From Deltaproteobacteria bacterium (lineage in GTDB: Bacteria; Desulfobacterota; Desulfuromonadia; Desulfuromonadales; Geopsychrobacteraceae): a stretch of DNA of 64,000 bases. This document shows, in pieces, positions 11,308 to 20,946 of this stretch (positions within the stretch are counted from its first letter, which is position 1; each line of letters starts with the position of its first letter). The notes under the pieces are model-generated. The model saw only the letters and a program-made list of their open reading frames with translations, had not been told where the DNA came from and did no database searches. The stretch is from positions 1 to 64,000 of the forward strand of contig JAJRWH010000073.1 of NCBI GenBank assembly GCA_024276935.1, in the 5' to 3' direction. Both the position numbers and the translations under genes were made by a program.

Positions 11308-12168
11308 ATGATTCAGGCTCCAGGCATAAATACCGGAATGATGACAATCAGCGATAATGAGTTTGCTGCCTTACGTGACCTTATCCACAAACGTTTTGGC
11401 ATCAATCTGACCGAGCAGAAACGCTCATTGCTGGTTGGTCGCTTGCAAAAACTGATGCGAACTCGAGGTTTTGCCACATTTCAGCAATATATTGATTTTC
11501 TCACCGGAGACAAATCAGAACAGGGATTAAGTGAGCTGGTCGATCTTATCTCAACCAATCATACCTATTTCAACCGTGAGAAAGATCACTTTGATTATTT
11601 TTATGAAACAGCACTACCAACGGTTGTCGAACGTCTCAAGCAACAAAACCGCCGTGACCTGCGCGTCTGGTGTGCCGGAAGTTCAACCGGTGAGGAGCCC
11701 TATACCCTGGTCATGTTGATGAAAGAATATCTGGGAACTGATTATAAAAATTGGGACGCAGGGATTCTCGCAACCGACATTTCTGATCGTGCCCTGACGA
11801 CAGCCCGGGCAGCAATCTATCCTCAAGATCGTGTTGATCAACTTCCAGCCAATCTGCGCAACAAGTATTTTACCCCCGCAGGAGACGGCCAACTCGCCGT
11901 GCGCGAAGAAATCAAACGCGAAGCAACCTATCGCCGTTTTAATTTGATGAATACCAGCTTTCCCTTCAAAAAACCCTTCCAGATCATCTTCTGTCGCAAC
12001 GTGATGATCTATTTTGATCAGCCGACCCGCGATGCCCTGGTAGCACGCTTCCACCAGCATACAGAACCTGGAGGGTACCTTTTTATCGGTCACTCTGAAA
12101 CTCTGGGTCGGACGCAAATCCTCTACAGGTATCTACAGCCTGCGTTATACCAGAAAGGAGATGCCTGA
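11308..12168 (+). CDS. cheR: Chemotaxis protein methyltransferase CheR
   Basis: LRVWCAGSSTGEEPYTLVMLMKEY, FQIIFCRNVMIYFDQPTRDALVARFH, GYLFIGHSETL; start at ATG 11308 (alternative 11269). Confidence 0.94.
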   Translation: MIQAPGINTGMMTISDNEFAALRDLIHKRFGINLTEQKRSLLVGRLQKLMRTRGFATFQQYIDFLTGDKSEQGLSELVDLISTNHTYFNREKDHFDYFYETALPTVVERLKQQNRRDLRVWCAGSSTGEEPYTLVMLMKEYLGTDYKNWDAGILATDISDRALTTARAAIYPQDRVDQLPANLRNKYFTPAGDGQLAVREEIKREATYRRFNLMNTSFPFKKPFQIIFCRNVMIYFDQPTRDALVARFHQHTEPGGYLFIGHSETLGRTQILYRYLQPALYQKGDA

Positions 12169-13220
12169 TGGTTCGCCCAATCCGTGTATTGATCGTCGAT
12201 GATTCGGCTCTGGTGAGAAATATTCTGAGTCAAGGGCTCAATCTCGACCCCGGAATCGAGGTTGTCGGAACCGCATCTGATCCTTACCAGGCCCGCGACA
12301 AAATCGTTCAGCTACGTCCCGATGTCCTGACGCTGGATGTCGAAATGCCTCGTATGGACGGAGTCGCGTTTCTGCGTAAATTAATGCCACAATTCCCCAT
12401 GCCGGTGGTGATGGTCAGTTCTCTGACTCAACGCGGCAAACAGATCACTATCGACGCCCTGGATGCCGGTGCCGTCGACTTTGTTGCCAAGCCAACCAGC
12501 AACGTCGCCAGTGGCCTGAACGCCATGATTGGCGAGCTTCAGGTTAAAGTAAAAATAGCCTCAACAGCTAATGTGGCCCATTGGAAAGGCAAACGTGTCG
12601 AGACCCGGCCACAACCCCTGGCGGGAAGCAAAGCCCTCGCAGAATCAACCGATAAAGTCATCGCCATTGGAGCATCAACCGGCGGCACTGAAGCGATTCG
12701 CAAAGTCATTACCCAATTCCCGGCAACAACACCTGGTGTTGTCATCGTTCAGCACATGCCTGGCGGTTTCACCAAAATGTTCTCAGATCGCTTGAATACC
12801 CTCTGTGCCATGGAAGTCAAAGAAGCGCAGGATGGTGATCGAGTACGCAACGGTCTGATTCTGATTGCGCCCGGCGGTATGCAAATGAAGGTCGTGCGGT
12901 CAGGTGGTTTCTACCAGGTCAAATGTGGAGGCAGTGACAAGGTCAGTGGGCACTGCCCTTCGGTTGACGTCATGATGCGTTCAGTTACCGAGCATGTTGG
13001 TGCCAATGCCGTTGGAGGCATGCTGACAGGGATGGGAGGAGACGGCTCGGACGGAATGCTCGAAATGAAAAAAGCTGGCGCACGCTGTATCGCCCAGGAT
13101 GAAGCAAGTTCGGTCGTTTTTGGCATGCCGAAAGTAGCCTTCGAAAAGGGAGGAGCCGAAAAACTTGTCCCTCTCGACAAAATCGCTCAAACGTTACTCA
13201 ATCTGCTGGCGGAGAAATAA
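12168..13220 (+). CDS. cheB: Protein-glutamate methylesterase CheB
   Basis: REC domain (VLIVDDSALVR..LDVEMPRMDG) and methylesterase domain IGASTGGTEAIRKV..QHMPGGFTKMF..GMGGDGSDG. Confidence 0.96.
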   Translation: MVRPIRVLIVDDSALVRNILSQGLNLDPGIEVVGTASDPYQARDKIVQLRPDVLTLDVEMPRMDGVAFLRKLMPQFPMPVVMVSSLTQRGKQITIDALDAGAVDFVAKPTSNVASGLNAMIGELQVKVKIASTANVAHWKGKRVETRPQPLAGSKALAESTDKVIAIGASTGGTEAIRKVITQFPATTPGVVIVQHMPGGFTKMFSDRLNTLCAMEVKEAQDGDRVRNGLILIAPGGMQMKVVRSGGFYQVKCGGSDKVSGHCPSVDVMMRSVTEHVGANAVGGMLTGMGGDGSDGMLEMKKAGARCIAQDEASSVVFGMPKVAFEKGGAEKLVPLDKIAQTLLNLLAEK

Positions 13221-13224
13221 ACAA

Positions 13225-13713
13225 ATGGGGCAGATCATCTTAGGAGTTGGCGATTACGGCGCCTCGAACCGACCCGGCGAGGAGGTCAAAACCTTCGCTC
13301 TCGGATCCTGTGTTTCAGTCGTGTTGCTTGATCCCAAAACCAGAACTGTAGGGATGGTACACGTCGCCTTGCCGGAATCAACAATCAACAAAGCAAAATC
13401 AGTAGAAAAACCAGGCTATTTTGCTGATACCGGGATCCCGGCATTACTGTCTGAAATGGCCAAATTCGGCTGCAATCCAAAGGGAAAAGGAATGGTGGTG
13501 AAGCTTTGCGGCGGAGCCAACGTCATGGATACAAACGATACCTTTCAGATTGGCAAGCGAAATGCCCTGTCGATCAAAAAGGTTCTCTGGAAGTACGGCA
13601 TGGGGGCTGTCGCCGAAGACCTCGGCGGAAACTTCAGCCGCACCGTTTCTGTTTCTGTGGACACTGGTGAGATCACTCTCAGTTCACCAGGCCGTCCCAA
13701 CTGGAAGCTTTGA
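13225..13713 (+). CDS. cheD: Chemoreceptor glutamine deamidase CheD
   Basis: TFALGSCVSVVLLDPKTRTVGMVHVALPES, KLCGGANVM. Confidence 0.94.
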   Translation: MGQIILGVGDYGASNRPGEEVKTFALGSCVSVVLLDPKTRTVGMVHVALPESTINKAKSVEKPGYFADTGIPALLSEMAKFGCNPKGKGMVVKLCGGANVMDTNDTFQIGKRNALSIKKVLWKYGMGAVAEDLGGNFSRTVSVSVDTGEITLSSPGRPNWKL

Positions 13714-13724
13714 GGAGGCACACC

Positions 13725-14603
13725 ATGACGACCAAAATTGACCAGGATGAAATTCGCAAGGTCATCGAGTCGGTGCCGATGCTCTCAGCCAGCGCCACTC
13801 AGTTACTTCAGACAACAACCGACCCTGATCACGATCTGATCGAAATAGTTCGTATCGTCAAAACGGATGCGACTTTGACAGCCCGAGTTCTGAAAGTTGT
13901 CAACTCCGCTGCCTTTGGACTGATCAATGAGATCACTTCACTGGACCGGGCGATTTCCTATTTAGGCGAACGGCTGATCGTTGGTATCGCTATCGGTGAT
14001 TGTGCCTCCCAACTGTTCAATAAAGAACTTAAGGGTTACGAGGGGGAACATGGCGATCTTTGGCGACATGATCTGCGAACCGCCATCGCCTCACGCGAAG
14101 TTGTGACTCAAAGTAACTCAACCATCAGCCCGGATCTGGCATTTACCGCAGGATTACTTCATGACATTGGTAAGGCGCTGATTTCTGACTACCTGCATGG
14201 AACTGCCAGTGCCGTGCTGGAAAAAATTGAAAACGAAGAAATCAGTGACTATCTGAGTGCCGAAGAAGAATTGATCGGGTTCGACCACACAAGAGCCGTA
14301 CATGAATTGGCACTGGTGTGGAAGCTCCCGGAAGCCATCACCGAAGTCATTCGCTTTCACCATGCCCCGAGTGAAGCACGCGATGAATTCAAAGAGTTGG
14401 TTTACGCCGTTCACCTGGGAGACAACATTGCCATGATGGGTGGCTGCGGTACCGGAGCTGACAGCATGCGCTACAAATTGGATAACAACTACTGTCAATT
14501 CATGGATCTTCAACCTGCCGCACTGGCCAATGTCATGCTGGCGGTCAATGATGATTTTAATAAACTTGAACGCTCCTTCGCAGAAGCAGGGGAATCGAAC
14601 TGA
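13725..14603 (+). CDS. HDOD domain protein
   Basis: VPMLSASATQLLQTTTDPDHDLIEIVRIVKTDATLTARVLKVVNSAAFG; FTAGLLHDIGKALI. Confidence 0.9.
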   Translation: MTTKIDQDEIRKVIESVPMLSASATQLLQTTTDPDHDLIEIVRIVKTDATLTARVLKVVNSAAFGLINEITSLDRAISYLGERLIVGIAIGDCASQLFNKELKGYEGEHGDLWRHDLRTAIASREVVTQSNSTISPDLAFTAGLLHDIGKALISDYLHGTASAVLEKIENEEISDYLSAEEELIGFDHTRAVHELALVWKLPEAITEVIRFHHAPSEARDEFKELVYAVHLGDNIAMMGGCGTGADSMRYKLDNNYCQFMDLQPAALANVMLAVNDDFNKLERSFAEAGESN

Positions 14604-14977
14604 TGAAACGTATCGTAATCGCAGATGATTCATCCACAGCCCGCATGTTTATCAAACGCTGCCTCGATATTATCGGGCTGGGTGACGCCGAAATTGTTGA
14701 AGCTGAACATGGCAAAGATGCACTTGCCGCGGCCAAGGCAGCGCCGACAGACTTGCTGCTGACCGATCTGAACATGCCGGTTATGGATGGTGAAACACTT
14801 TTGAAGTGGATCAAAGCCAGTCCCAAACTCTGTGAAATGCCCGTCGTTATCATCACCAGCGCCGGAAACCCGGCCAAAGAACAGGAGCTGCTTGAACTCG
14901 GAGCACTGAAGGTTCTCAACAAACCAGTGGCACCACCAATGCTGATGGATGCGCTGGAAGACTTTATTGACGACTGA
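14603..14977 (+). CDS. CheY-like response regulator
   Basis: RIVIADDSSTARMFIKR, LLLTDLNMPVMDGETLLKWIK, ITSAG, LNKPVAPP. Confidence 0.93.
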   Translation: MKRIVIADDSSTARMFIKRCLDIIGLGDAEIVEAEHGKDALAAAKAAPTDLLLTDLNMPVMDGETLLKWIKASPKLCEMPVVIITSAGNPAKEQELLELGALKVLNKPVAPPMLMDALEDFIDD

Positions 14978-15005
14978 CCTGTACTTAACTTCAGGGAGAA
15001 AAACC

Positions 15006-15482
15006 ATGCCTCATCAGGATACTGCACTTTATAAAGCCATGCTTGATGCCGTTCGGCAAACACTTGAAAATATGGCCTTTGTCGAGGTCACCGAACAGCC
15101 CGAAGAACTCGAGCTGAAAATTCCGGACGAAGCCAGCTGGGTCAGTATTTTAATTCATGATCCTGTCCAGGGTGAGATTCGTTTGGCGATGCCGCAAATC
15201 CTGTTACAGGAAATGACAGCCAACATGTTCGGCATTGAAACCGAAGAAGCCACAGAAAGCCAGCAACAAGACATCATTGCTGAAATCCTCAATACCCTGG
15301 CAGGACTTTTCATGACCAATCTGTTGCCCGATGACAAAACCTATCAATTGGGCCTGCCGGAACATGGCGATGGGCCACTGCCGGAGAATGAAGACAACGC
15401 CATAGTCTGGAACTTGCAGATTGAAAATTCTCCCCTGCTCCTGGTTGCCAGTGGAGTGGGGCTCGTATCTGAAAACCACTAA
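15006..15482 (+). CDS. CheX/CheC-family chemotaxis phosphatase-like protein
   Basis: D-x3-E-x2-N motif in QQQDIIAEILNTLAG; start ATG 15006. Confidence 0.75.
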   Translation: MPHQDTALYKAMLDAVRQTLENMAFVEVTEQPEELELKIPDEASWVSILIHDPVQGEIRLAMPQILLQEMTANMFGIETEEATESQQQDIIAEILNTLAGLFMTNLLPDDKTYQLGLPEHGDGPLPENEDNAIVWNLQIENSPLLLVASGVGLVSENH

Positions 15483-15504
15483 AACGTCTAAAAGGAGAAA
15501 TATC

Positions 15505-15876
15505 ATGGGTAAAACAGTCTTGATCGTCGATGATTCCAACACTATGCGTAAAATCGTTTCACGAGCCTTGAGACAAGCAGGAATCGACTTTGATCAGATT
15601 CTTGAAGCCGGTGACGGCCAGGAAGCACTTGATGTTCTGGGTGCGAACTCAGTTGATGTTGTTCTCAGCGATATCAATATGCCCAATATGACCGGGCTTG
15701 AATTTCTTAAAGCCAAATCTGAAGATGATGCCATCAAGGATATCCCCGTCGTTATGATCTCAACGGAAACCGGTGCAGATATTATTGATCAGGCCAAAGC
15801 ACTTGGGGCCAAAGGAGCGGTCAAAAAACCTTTTACTCCCGACCTGATCAACGACACTCTTGGCCCCCTTCTTTAA
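15505..15876 (+). CDS. CheY-like response regulator
   Basis: TVLIVDDSNTMRKIVSRALRQ, DVVLSDINMPNMTGLEFLK, MISTE, VKKPFTPD. Confidence 0.94.
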   Translation: MGKTVLIVDDSNTMRKIVSRALRQAGIDFDQILEAGDGQEALDVLGANSVDVVLSDINMPNMTGLEFLKAKSEDDAIKDIPVVMISTETGADIIDQAKALGAKGAVKKPFTPDLINDTLGPLL

Positions 15877-15930
15877 GGATATCGACGACAGGTACTGAAA
15901 TAAAAATACTCTTTGACTACGAGGTTTATC

Positions 15931-16389
15931 GTGAACCACGCCGAACAAATAGCAGATGCAACTTGTGAGATTTTCTCAAGTATGATCATGCTCGAAGTCA
16001 CCCCTAAAGAAGCCGGAAAACGAACCGATCCGGCGTTTTCAGACAGCATCAGTGGAATGGTCGGTCTGGCAGGAACTGTCAAGGGAAACCTGGCAATCCA
16101 CCTCCCCTCTTCGGTCGCAACAGCTGTGACAACCGCATTTCTCGGTATGGACGTTGAGACAATCGATGATGATGTCTGTGATGCGATTGGAGAATTGGCC
16201 AACATGCTCGCTGGAGCGGTCAAAACCGCTATCGACCCGAGTGGTAGTGACATAAAGTTGTCTATGCCTTCAACCGTCTATGGTGACTCCTACAGCCTTG
16301 ACTGTCTTGATTGCGGAGTCAGTGTCCTGGTTCCTTTTGATCTCGATGGTACCGAGTTCAGTGTCGAACTCCTCTTGGCCGAGACCTGA
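15931..16389 (+). CDS. CheX-family protein
   Basis: DAIGELANMLAGAVK (D-x3-E-x2-N); GTG start 15931 preferred. Confidence 0.8.
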   Translation: MNHAEQIADATCEIFSSMIMLEVTPKEAGKRTDPAFSDSISGMVGLAGTVKGNLAIHLPSSVATAVTTAFLGMDVETIDDDVCDAIGELANMLAGAVKTAIDPSGSDIKLSMPSTVYGDSYSLDCLDCGVSVLVPFDLDGTEFSVELLLAET

Positions 16390-16408
16390 ATCCCCTGGAG
16401 ATTGACTC

Positions 16409-16867
16409 GTGGAATTTGCCCAAAAAATCAAACAGGCCACCGAAGAAATCTTCTCCACCATGATCTTTCTTGATCTGAAACCAGGGGAACCACTCGCCCA
16501 GGGGAAAGAGGATCTTGGTTGCCATGTATCAGCAATGATCGGCCTTTCTGGTGATTTTAACGCACTCATCGGGATTCACTGCCCGGAACAGGTCGGTTTG
16601 GCCATTGGTGGTTCTATGCTGGGTATGGAACTGCAGACCATTGATGATGATATCAAGGATGCTCTTGGAGAGATTGCCAATATGCTGGCAGGTAGCCTCA
16701 AAGAGGCCTTTGCCTCCGAAAATATCGACCTGATGCTGGCCATCCCGACGACTATATCCGGAAATTCCTATAAAGTGTCTGCTCCTTCTGGGAGTAATCG
16801 GATTCTGCTTCCCTTTGATCTAGAAGCCGGTCGTTTTTATATCGACCTCAAATACTCACTCAGTTAG
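16409..16867 (+). CDS. CheX-family protein
   Basis: DALGEIANMLAGSLKEAFASENIDLMLAIPTTI; GTG start. Confidence 0.82.
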   Translation: MEFAQKIKQATEEIFSTMIFLDLKPGEPLAQGKEDLGCHVSAMIGLSGDFNALIGIHCPEQVGLAIGGSMLGMELQTIDDDIKDALGEIANMLAGSLKEAFASENIDLMLAIPTTISGNSYKVSAPSGSNRILLPFDLEAGRFYIDLKYSLS

Positions 16868-16987
16868 CAGCTGTCCATACAGAAACACAAGAAAAGACGA
16901 CCCCTTTTCGTCCATTGTGGCATGGTTCCAGCAAAATAGAAGAGCAATGGCGAAGCTCTGTCATTTCACTGACACCAGGGGACTATT

Positions 16988-18751
16988 GTGGAACACCAGG
17001 CAATTGTAGAAGTTGTTTTTAAAGCGGTTGTAGAAGCCTTACCAAATGAGCTGGGCGCACTACTCGGGCAGGAATTGAGTTGCAGTGAGCCCGTTTGTCA
17101 GCTGGTCTCTAAAGAAAACCTTTTTTCAACAACCTCCCGTCCAAAATCAACCCTGGCCCATCTGAAGGTCACCGGGGACCATGAAGGGGAAGCCTTTCTG
17201 GTCCTGCCGGTCAAAACATCCATCATCTTCGGCGGCACATTGATCATGCTGCCACAAGACCAGATTGAAGAGAATGCCCGCAGCGAAACTCTCGACGGAG
17301 AGGTTGCCGATGCCTACGGCGAAGTCGCCAACATTCTTGCCGGAATCCTTACCCAGATTTTTCTCGACAAATATCCAAAGAGTTTGCGCTTTGTTCGCAC
17401 AGAAGTTGATGAATTCGTTGACAGCAACATCGATATTTCTTCACAACAACCATTACCCCCCGGTCACTATTTTCAACTTAGTTGTGAATTGAACATGGGA
17501 GGCGAAAACCTCGGCACCCTGGAAGTTGTCACTCCGGCAGAACTTCTTGATCTCAGTGCACCCGAAATCGAAGAATCGCCCGAGGAAACACCTGAAAAAA
17601 CATCAGAAACAGAACAGAAGGAGACTCCCCCTTCGTCCTCTGCTGAAACCGACAAAACCGAGGACAATCCGCCAACCTCGGCCCCACCCTTTGCCGATGC
17701 CAAAAAAGTGGCCGACATTGTCCTGAAAGCGACGATTGAACAGGTCGCTGAAGAGGTTGGTGCCCTGCTGGGGCAAAGTTTCACCTGCAGTGACCTGCAA
17801 CTGGAGATGGTCTCCAAAAGCAATTTTTTCAACAACTATTGTCTCGACAAATCAATTCTCACCCATGTTGAAGTCAGTGGCGACACCAGTGGGAAAATGT
17901 ATCTGTTAAACCAGACCAAAGATGCAATCCTCATGGGGGGCACTCTTATCATGCTCCCGGAAGAAGAAATTCAAGGTCATATAGGAAAAGGAGCCTTTGA
18001 TGGCGAAGTTGCTGACGCCTACGGTGAAGTCGTCAATATTATCTCCGGAGGCCTGACTCAAACCTTTTTGGATCGTTTTCCTCAGCAACTCAGATTTGTT
18101 AAAACAACCGCTGAAACAATTGTACCAACCAAGATCATCCCCACAGATGACGCTCCCTTTCCGGAAGGTCTCTACTATCTCGCCAGTTGCACCATTGCCC
18201 TGCAAGGAACCCCGCTGGACAAGCTGTACCTGTTATTTCCTGCTGAGATTCTCGGGCTTGAAGATTATCAGGAAAAAAGCCAGTCGGCACCTTCTGCCCA
18301 GGAGGCCTCAACCACGGCACAAGGTTCCGCCGCAACATCACCGAATTCATCACGTCAGGCACCACAACCGCCCGCAGATGCAACTCCGGTTGTATTGATT
18401 ATTGCCGACAATCAGGAAGATGCAGAAGCAATCAGCAAAAACCTCACCAGTGATAATTATCAGACCAAAATCATCGGTTTTAAGGACGATATTCGGGCTA
18501 TCTTCAGCAGTCATCCTGTTCTGGGAATTTTCTTGTTGATGGCAGAAGTTGGTGAGAAGGGTTTTTCTGTCGCGATTAAACTCCAGTCAAGCGGTTACCC
18601 GCTGCCACCAGTCATCGCAGCCGGTCCAGAATGGACCCGATCTGCCGTACTTAAAGCCGTTAAATATGGAGCACGGGATATCCTCGTCACCCCGGCTTCG
18701 GATGATGAAATCCGCGAAAAAGCCAAACAGCACATCGCTATCCCGGCATAA
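16988..18751 (+). CDS. Tandem CheX/CheC-like domains plus linker and degenerate receiver domain
   Basis: Internal duplication: EVADAYGEVANILAGILTQIFLDKYPKSLRFV / EVADAYGEVVNIISGGLTQTFLDRFPQQLRFV; C-terminal REC-like fold VVLIIADNQEDAEAI..GIFLLMAEVGEKG..DILVTPASDDE without the phospho-Asp. Confidence 0.75.
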   Translation: MEHQAIVEVVFKAVVEALPNELGALLGQELSCSEPVCQLVSKENLFSTTSRPKSTLAHLKVTGDHEGEAFLVLPVKTSIIFGGTLIMLPQDQIEENARSETLDGEVADAYGEVANILAGILTQIFLDKYPKSLRFVRTEVDEFVDSNIDISSQQPLPPGHYFQLSCELNMGGENLGTLEVVTPAELLDLSAPEIEESPEETPEKTSETEQKETPPSSSAETDKTEDNPPTSAPPFADAKKVADIVLKATIEQVAEEVGALLGQSFTCSDLQLEMVSKSNFFNNYCLDKSILTHVEVSGDTSGKMYLLNQTKDAILMGGTLIMLPEEEIQGHIGKGAFDGEVADAYGEVVNIISGGLTQTFLDRFPQQLRFVKTTAETIVPTKIIPTDDAPFPEGLYYLASCTIALQGTPLDKLYLLFPAEILGLEDYQEKSQSAPSAQEASTTAQGSAATSPNSSRQAPQPPADATPVVLIIADNQEDAEAISKNLTSDNYQTKIIGFKDDIRAIFSSHPVLGIFLLMAEVGEKGFSVAIKLQSSGYPLPPVIAAGPEWTRSAVLKAVKYGARDILVTPASDDEIREKAKQHIAIPA

Positions 18752-18776
18752 AAAACACCCGCCGACATACCAAACA

Positions 18777-18804
18777 ACAGCAGGCAGAGCCCTGCTCTGT
18801 TTTT
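18777..18804 (+). terminator. Putative rho-independent terminator of the chemotaxis operon
   Basis: ACAGCAGG-cagagc-CCTGCTCTGT imperfect hairpin followed by a T run. Confidence 0.5.
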
Positions 18805-19933
18805 AGAGGTCCAATTGTTTCTTTTTTATTTTTTCGATCAGAGTGGTTCGTTTAAGGTTCAGCAACTTGGCCGCTTCCTTTTTATTTCCACCACTACGAC
18901 GCAGAGCATGCATAATCAGCTGGTCTTCAAAATCTGAAATGAGAATATTAAAATCCAAACCATCTTCAGACCACTCTGCGGGAGGAGGTGTCGGGGCCAA
19001 AACAACCGATGATGAATCTGGCTCTCCACTATCAACTGAAGAACTGGGAGGCTCGCAAGGTTCACAACGATATTTTGCCGGAAGGGCAGACAGGCCAATT
19101 GTTTTTCCGCGGTTCAATATAACCAGCCGCTGGATCAGGTTTTCAAGTTCACGAACATTGCCCGGCCAGTCATAAGCCATCAGGCTTCGCAGGCTGGCCT
19201 CTTCAAAACGTGGGGGCTGATCCCCTTTACGCCGACAGTAAATCTGGACAAAACGATCAATCAGCAAGGGGATATCTTCACGCCGATCACGTAAGGCTGG
19301 AGCATCCAGAGGAATAACCGCCAAACGGTAATACAGATCCTCACGAAATCGCCCTTCAGCCACCAGCTTTTCCAAATCCTGATGTGTTGCAGCAACAACT
19401 CTTACATCAACCTTGGTCGCCCTGATGCCGCCAACCTGTTCAACTTCGCGCTCTTGAAGAACCCGCAACAGTTTGGCTTGCAAGTTGGGTTTCATATCAC
19501 CGATTTCATCCAGAAACAACGTGCCACCATCAGCGTACTGAACCCGACCTATTTTCGCCTGTTGCGCGCCGGTAAAGGCACCTTTTACATATCCGAACAA
19601 CTCACTTTCCAATAACTCATCAGGAATAGCCGCACAGTTGACCGGAACAAAATGGCCACTTTTTCTTGGACTGTTATTGTGAATCGCTCGCGCGATCAAT
19701 TCTTTCCCCGTTCCACTTTCACCCTGAATCAGTATCGTGCTATCCCCCTCCTCAGCAACGCAGGCAATCAATTCAAACAATTCACGCATCTGTGGAGATC
19801 GGCCGATCATACCCGAAAATGATTTCATCACTGCCAACTTTCTACTTGCGACTGTTGTTTGTGGGGACTCATCAGCTGTGACGGCCAAGGTCGATAATTG
19901 CAAAACAGAACTCCCGAGAAGAGATAACCTCAA
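18803..19933 (-). CDS. Sigma-54 interaction domain transcriptional activator (Fis-type HTH, no receiver)
   Basis: [29 protein letters not shown] (GAFTGA), [13 protein letters not shown]-terminal [24 protein letters not shown]; start uncertain (ATG 19828 or earlier). Confidence 0.92.
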   Translation of the reverse strand: MRLSLLGSSVLQLSTLAVTADESPQTTVASRKLAVMKSFSGMIGRSPQMRELFELIACVAEEGDSTILIQGESGTGKELIARAIHNNSPRKSGHFVPVNCAAIPDELLESELFGYVKGAFTGAQQAKIGRVQYADGGTLFLDEIGDMKPNLQAKLLRVLQEREVEQVGGIRATKVDVRVVAATHQDLEKLVAEGRFREDLYYRLAVIPLDAPALRDRREDIPLLIDRFVQIYCRRKGDQPPRFEEASLRSLMAYDWPGNVRELENLIQRLVILNRGKTIGLSALPAKYRCEPCEPPSSSVDSGEPDSSSVVLAPTPPPAEWSEDGLDFNILISDFEDQLIMHALRRSGGNKKEAAKLLNLKRTTLIEKIKKKQLDL

Positions 19934-19943
19934 TTGGTTAGAT

Positions 19944-19977
19944 AAACATAATATAAGATATGTAATGTGTCAATATT
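19944..19977 (-). promoter_or_regulatory. Putative promoter of the sigma-54 activator gene with overlapping GTGTC-N8-GACAC inverted repeat
   Basis: Minus strand TTGACA-17-TATGTT; inverted repeat at 19966-19983 overlaps the -35. Confidence 0.4.
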
Positions 19978-20189
19978 TAGACACCATTTTTATAAGTTTT
20001 TTCTAAATTTTCTTCCAGCCCGCATTTTCTTGTAACATCCTGCGATCACAGAAGTTTTCCAGCGACGAACTATTGACTCGAATTCTACCCTCTTTTTCAA
20101 ACCTCTCAAACCAATTCAAAACTATCCAGATCAAACCAGAATATCTGTTTGAGATTATTTCGGCAAAAAATTGACGTCCTACAAACAAC

Positions 20190-20216
20190 AAAAGCCCGGC
20201 AAAATGCCGGGCTTTT
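20190..20216 (-). terminator. Rho-independent terminator after tRNA-Ser(CGA)
   Basis: Perfect 11-bp stem AAAAGCCCGGC / GCCGGGCTTTT with 5-nt loop. Confidence 0.85.
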
Positions 20217-20221
20217 GGATG

Positions 20222-20309
20222 TGGCGGAGAGGGGGAGATTCGAACTCCCGGAGGCTTGCGCCTCAACAGATTTCGAGTCTGTCACCTTCGACCACTCGGA
20301 CACCTCTCC
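20222..20309 (-). tRNA. tRNA-Ser (anticodon CGA), 3' CCA encoded
   Basis: Acceptor GGAGAGG/CCTCTCC, anticodon arm ACAGA-CTCGAAA-TCTGT, long variable arm, GTTCGAATC T-arm. Confidence 0.96.
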
Positions 20310-20315
20310 AAAGTG

Positions 20316-20810
20316 TCAATCTCTCTTTAGTTTTGCGTTCTTCTTCTTTTCTCGCAGACGACGAAAAAAATCTCTGAGCTGCTCACTGCACCTTTCACCC
20401 AGAACCCCCTCACGAACTTCGACCTGATGGTTGAAACGCTCGTCTTCGGCTAGATTGTAAATCGAACCGACTGCCCCGACTCGCGGGTCGCGACACCCGT
20501 ACACCAGCTGTGGTATTCGGGCGAGAATAATTCCGCCCATACACATAACACAGGGCTCAAGGGTGACATAGAGCGTACAATCCAACAACCGCCAGGAACC
20601 CAGGTTGCCAGCAGCCTGTCGAATAGCGATCATCTCTGCATGAGCTGTCGGGTCTTGATCAGTCTCACGCAAATTGTGCCCACGGCCTATAATATTACCG
20701 TCATGAACGACAACGGCCCCGATGGGAACCTCGGCCAGAGCCTCAGCTCGACCGGCCTCCACCAGGGCCTCTTGCATAAAGACCCGATCCTGTTCAATCG
20801 AGAGAATCAC
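20316..20810 (-). CDS. tadA: tRNA-specific adenosine deaminase TadA
   Basis: HAEMIAIRQAA and PCVMCMGGI zinc/catalytic motifs; EVPIGAVVVHDG. Confidence 0.94.
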   Translation of the reverse strand: MILSIEQDRVFMQEALVEAGRAEALAEVPIGAVVVHDGNIIGRGHNLRETDQDPTAHAEMIAIRQAAGNLGSWRLLDCTLYVTLEPCVMCMGGIILARIPQLVYGCRDPRVGAVGSIYNLAEDERFNHQVEVREGVLGERCSEQLRDFFRRLREKKKNAKLKRD

Positions 20811-20828
20811 AAGGTCCTTGATTTAAAG

Positions 20829-20905
<77 letters not shown>

Positions 20906-20946
20906 GCATTGAAAGACCCGTTTTATCGCTCACCCACAAACATTTG

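Noticed and set aside
20106-20303. 65-aa ORF MSEWSKVTDSKSVEAQASGSSNLPLSATS
   Set aside because: Translation of tRNA-Ser(CGA); a known annotation artefact
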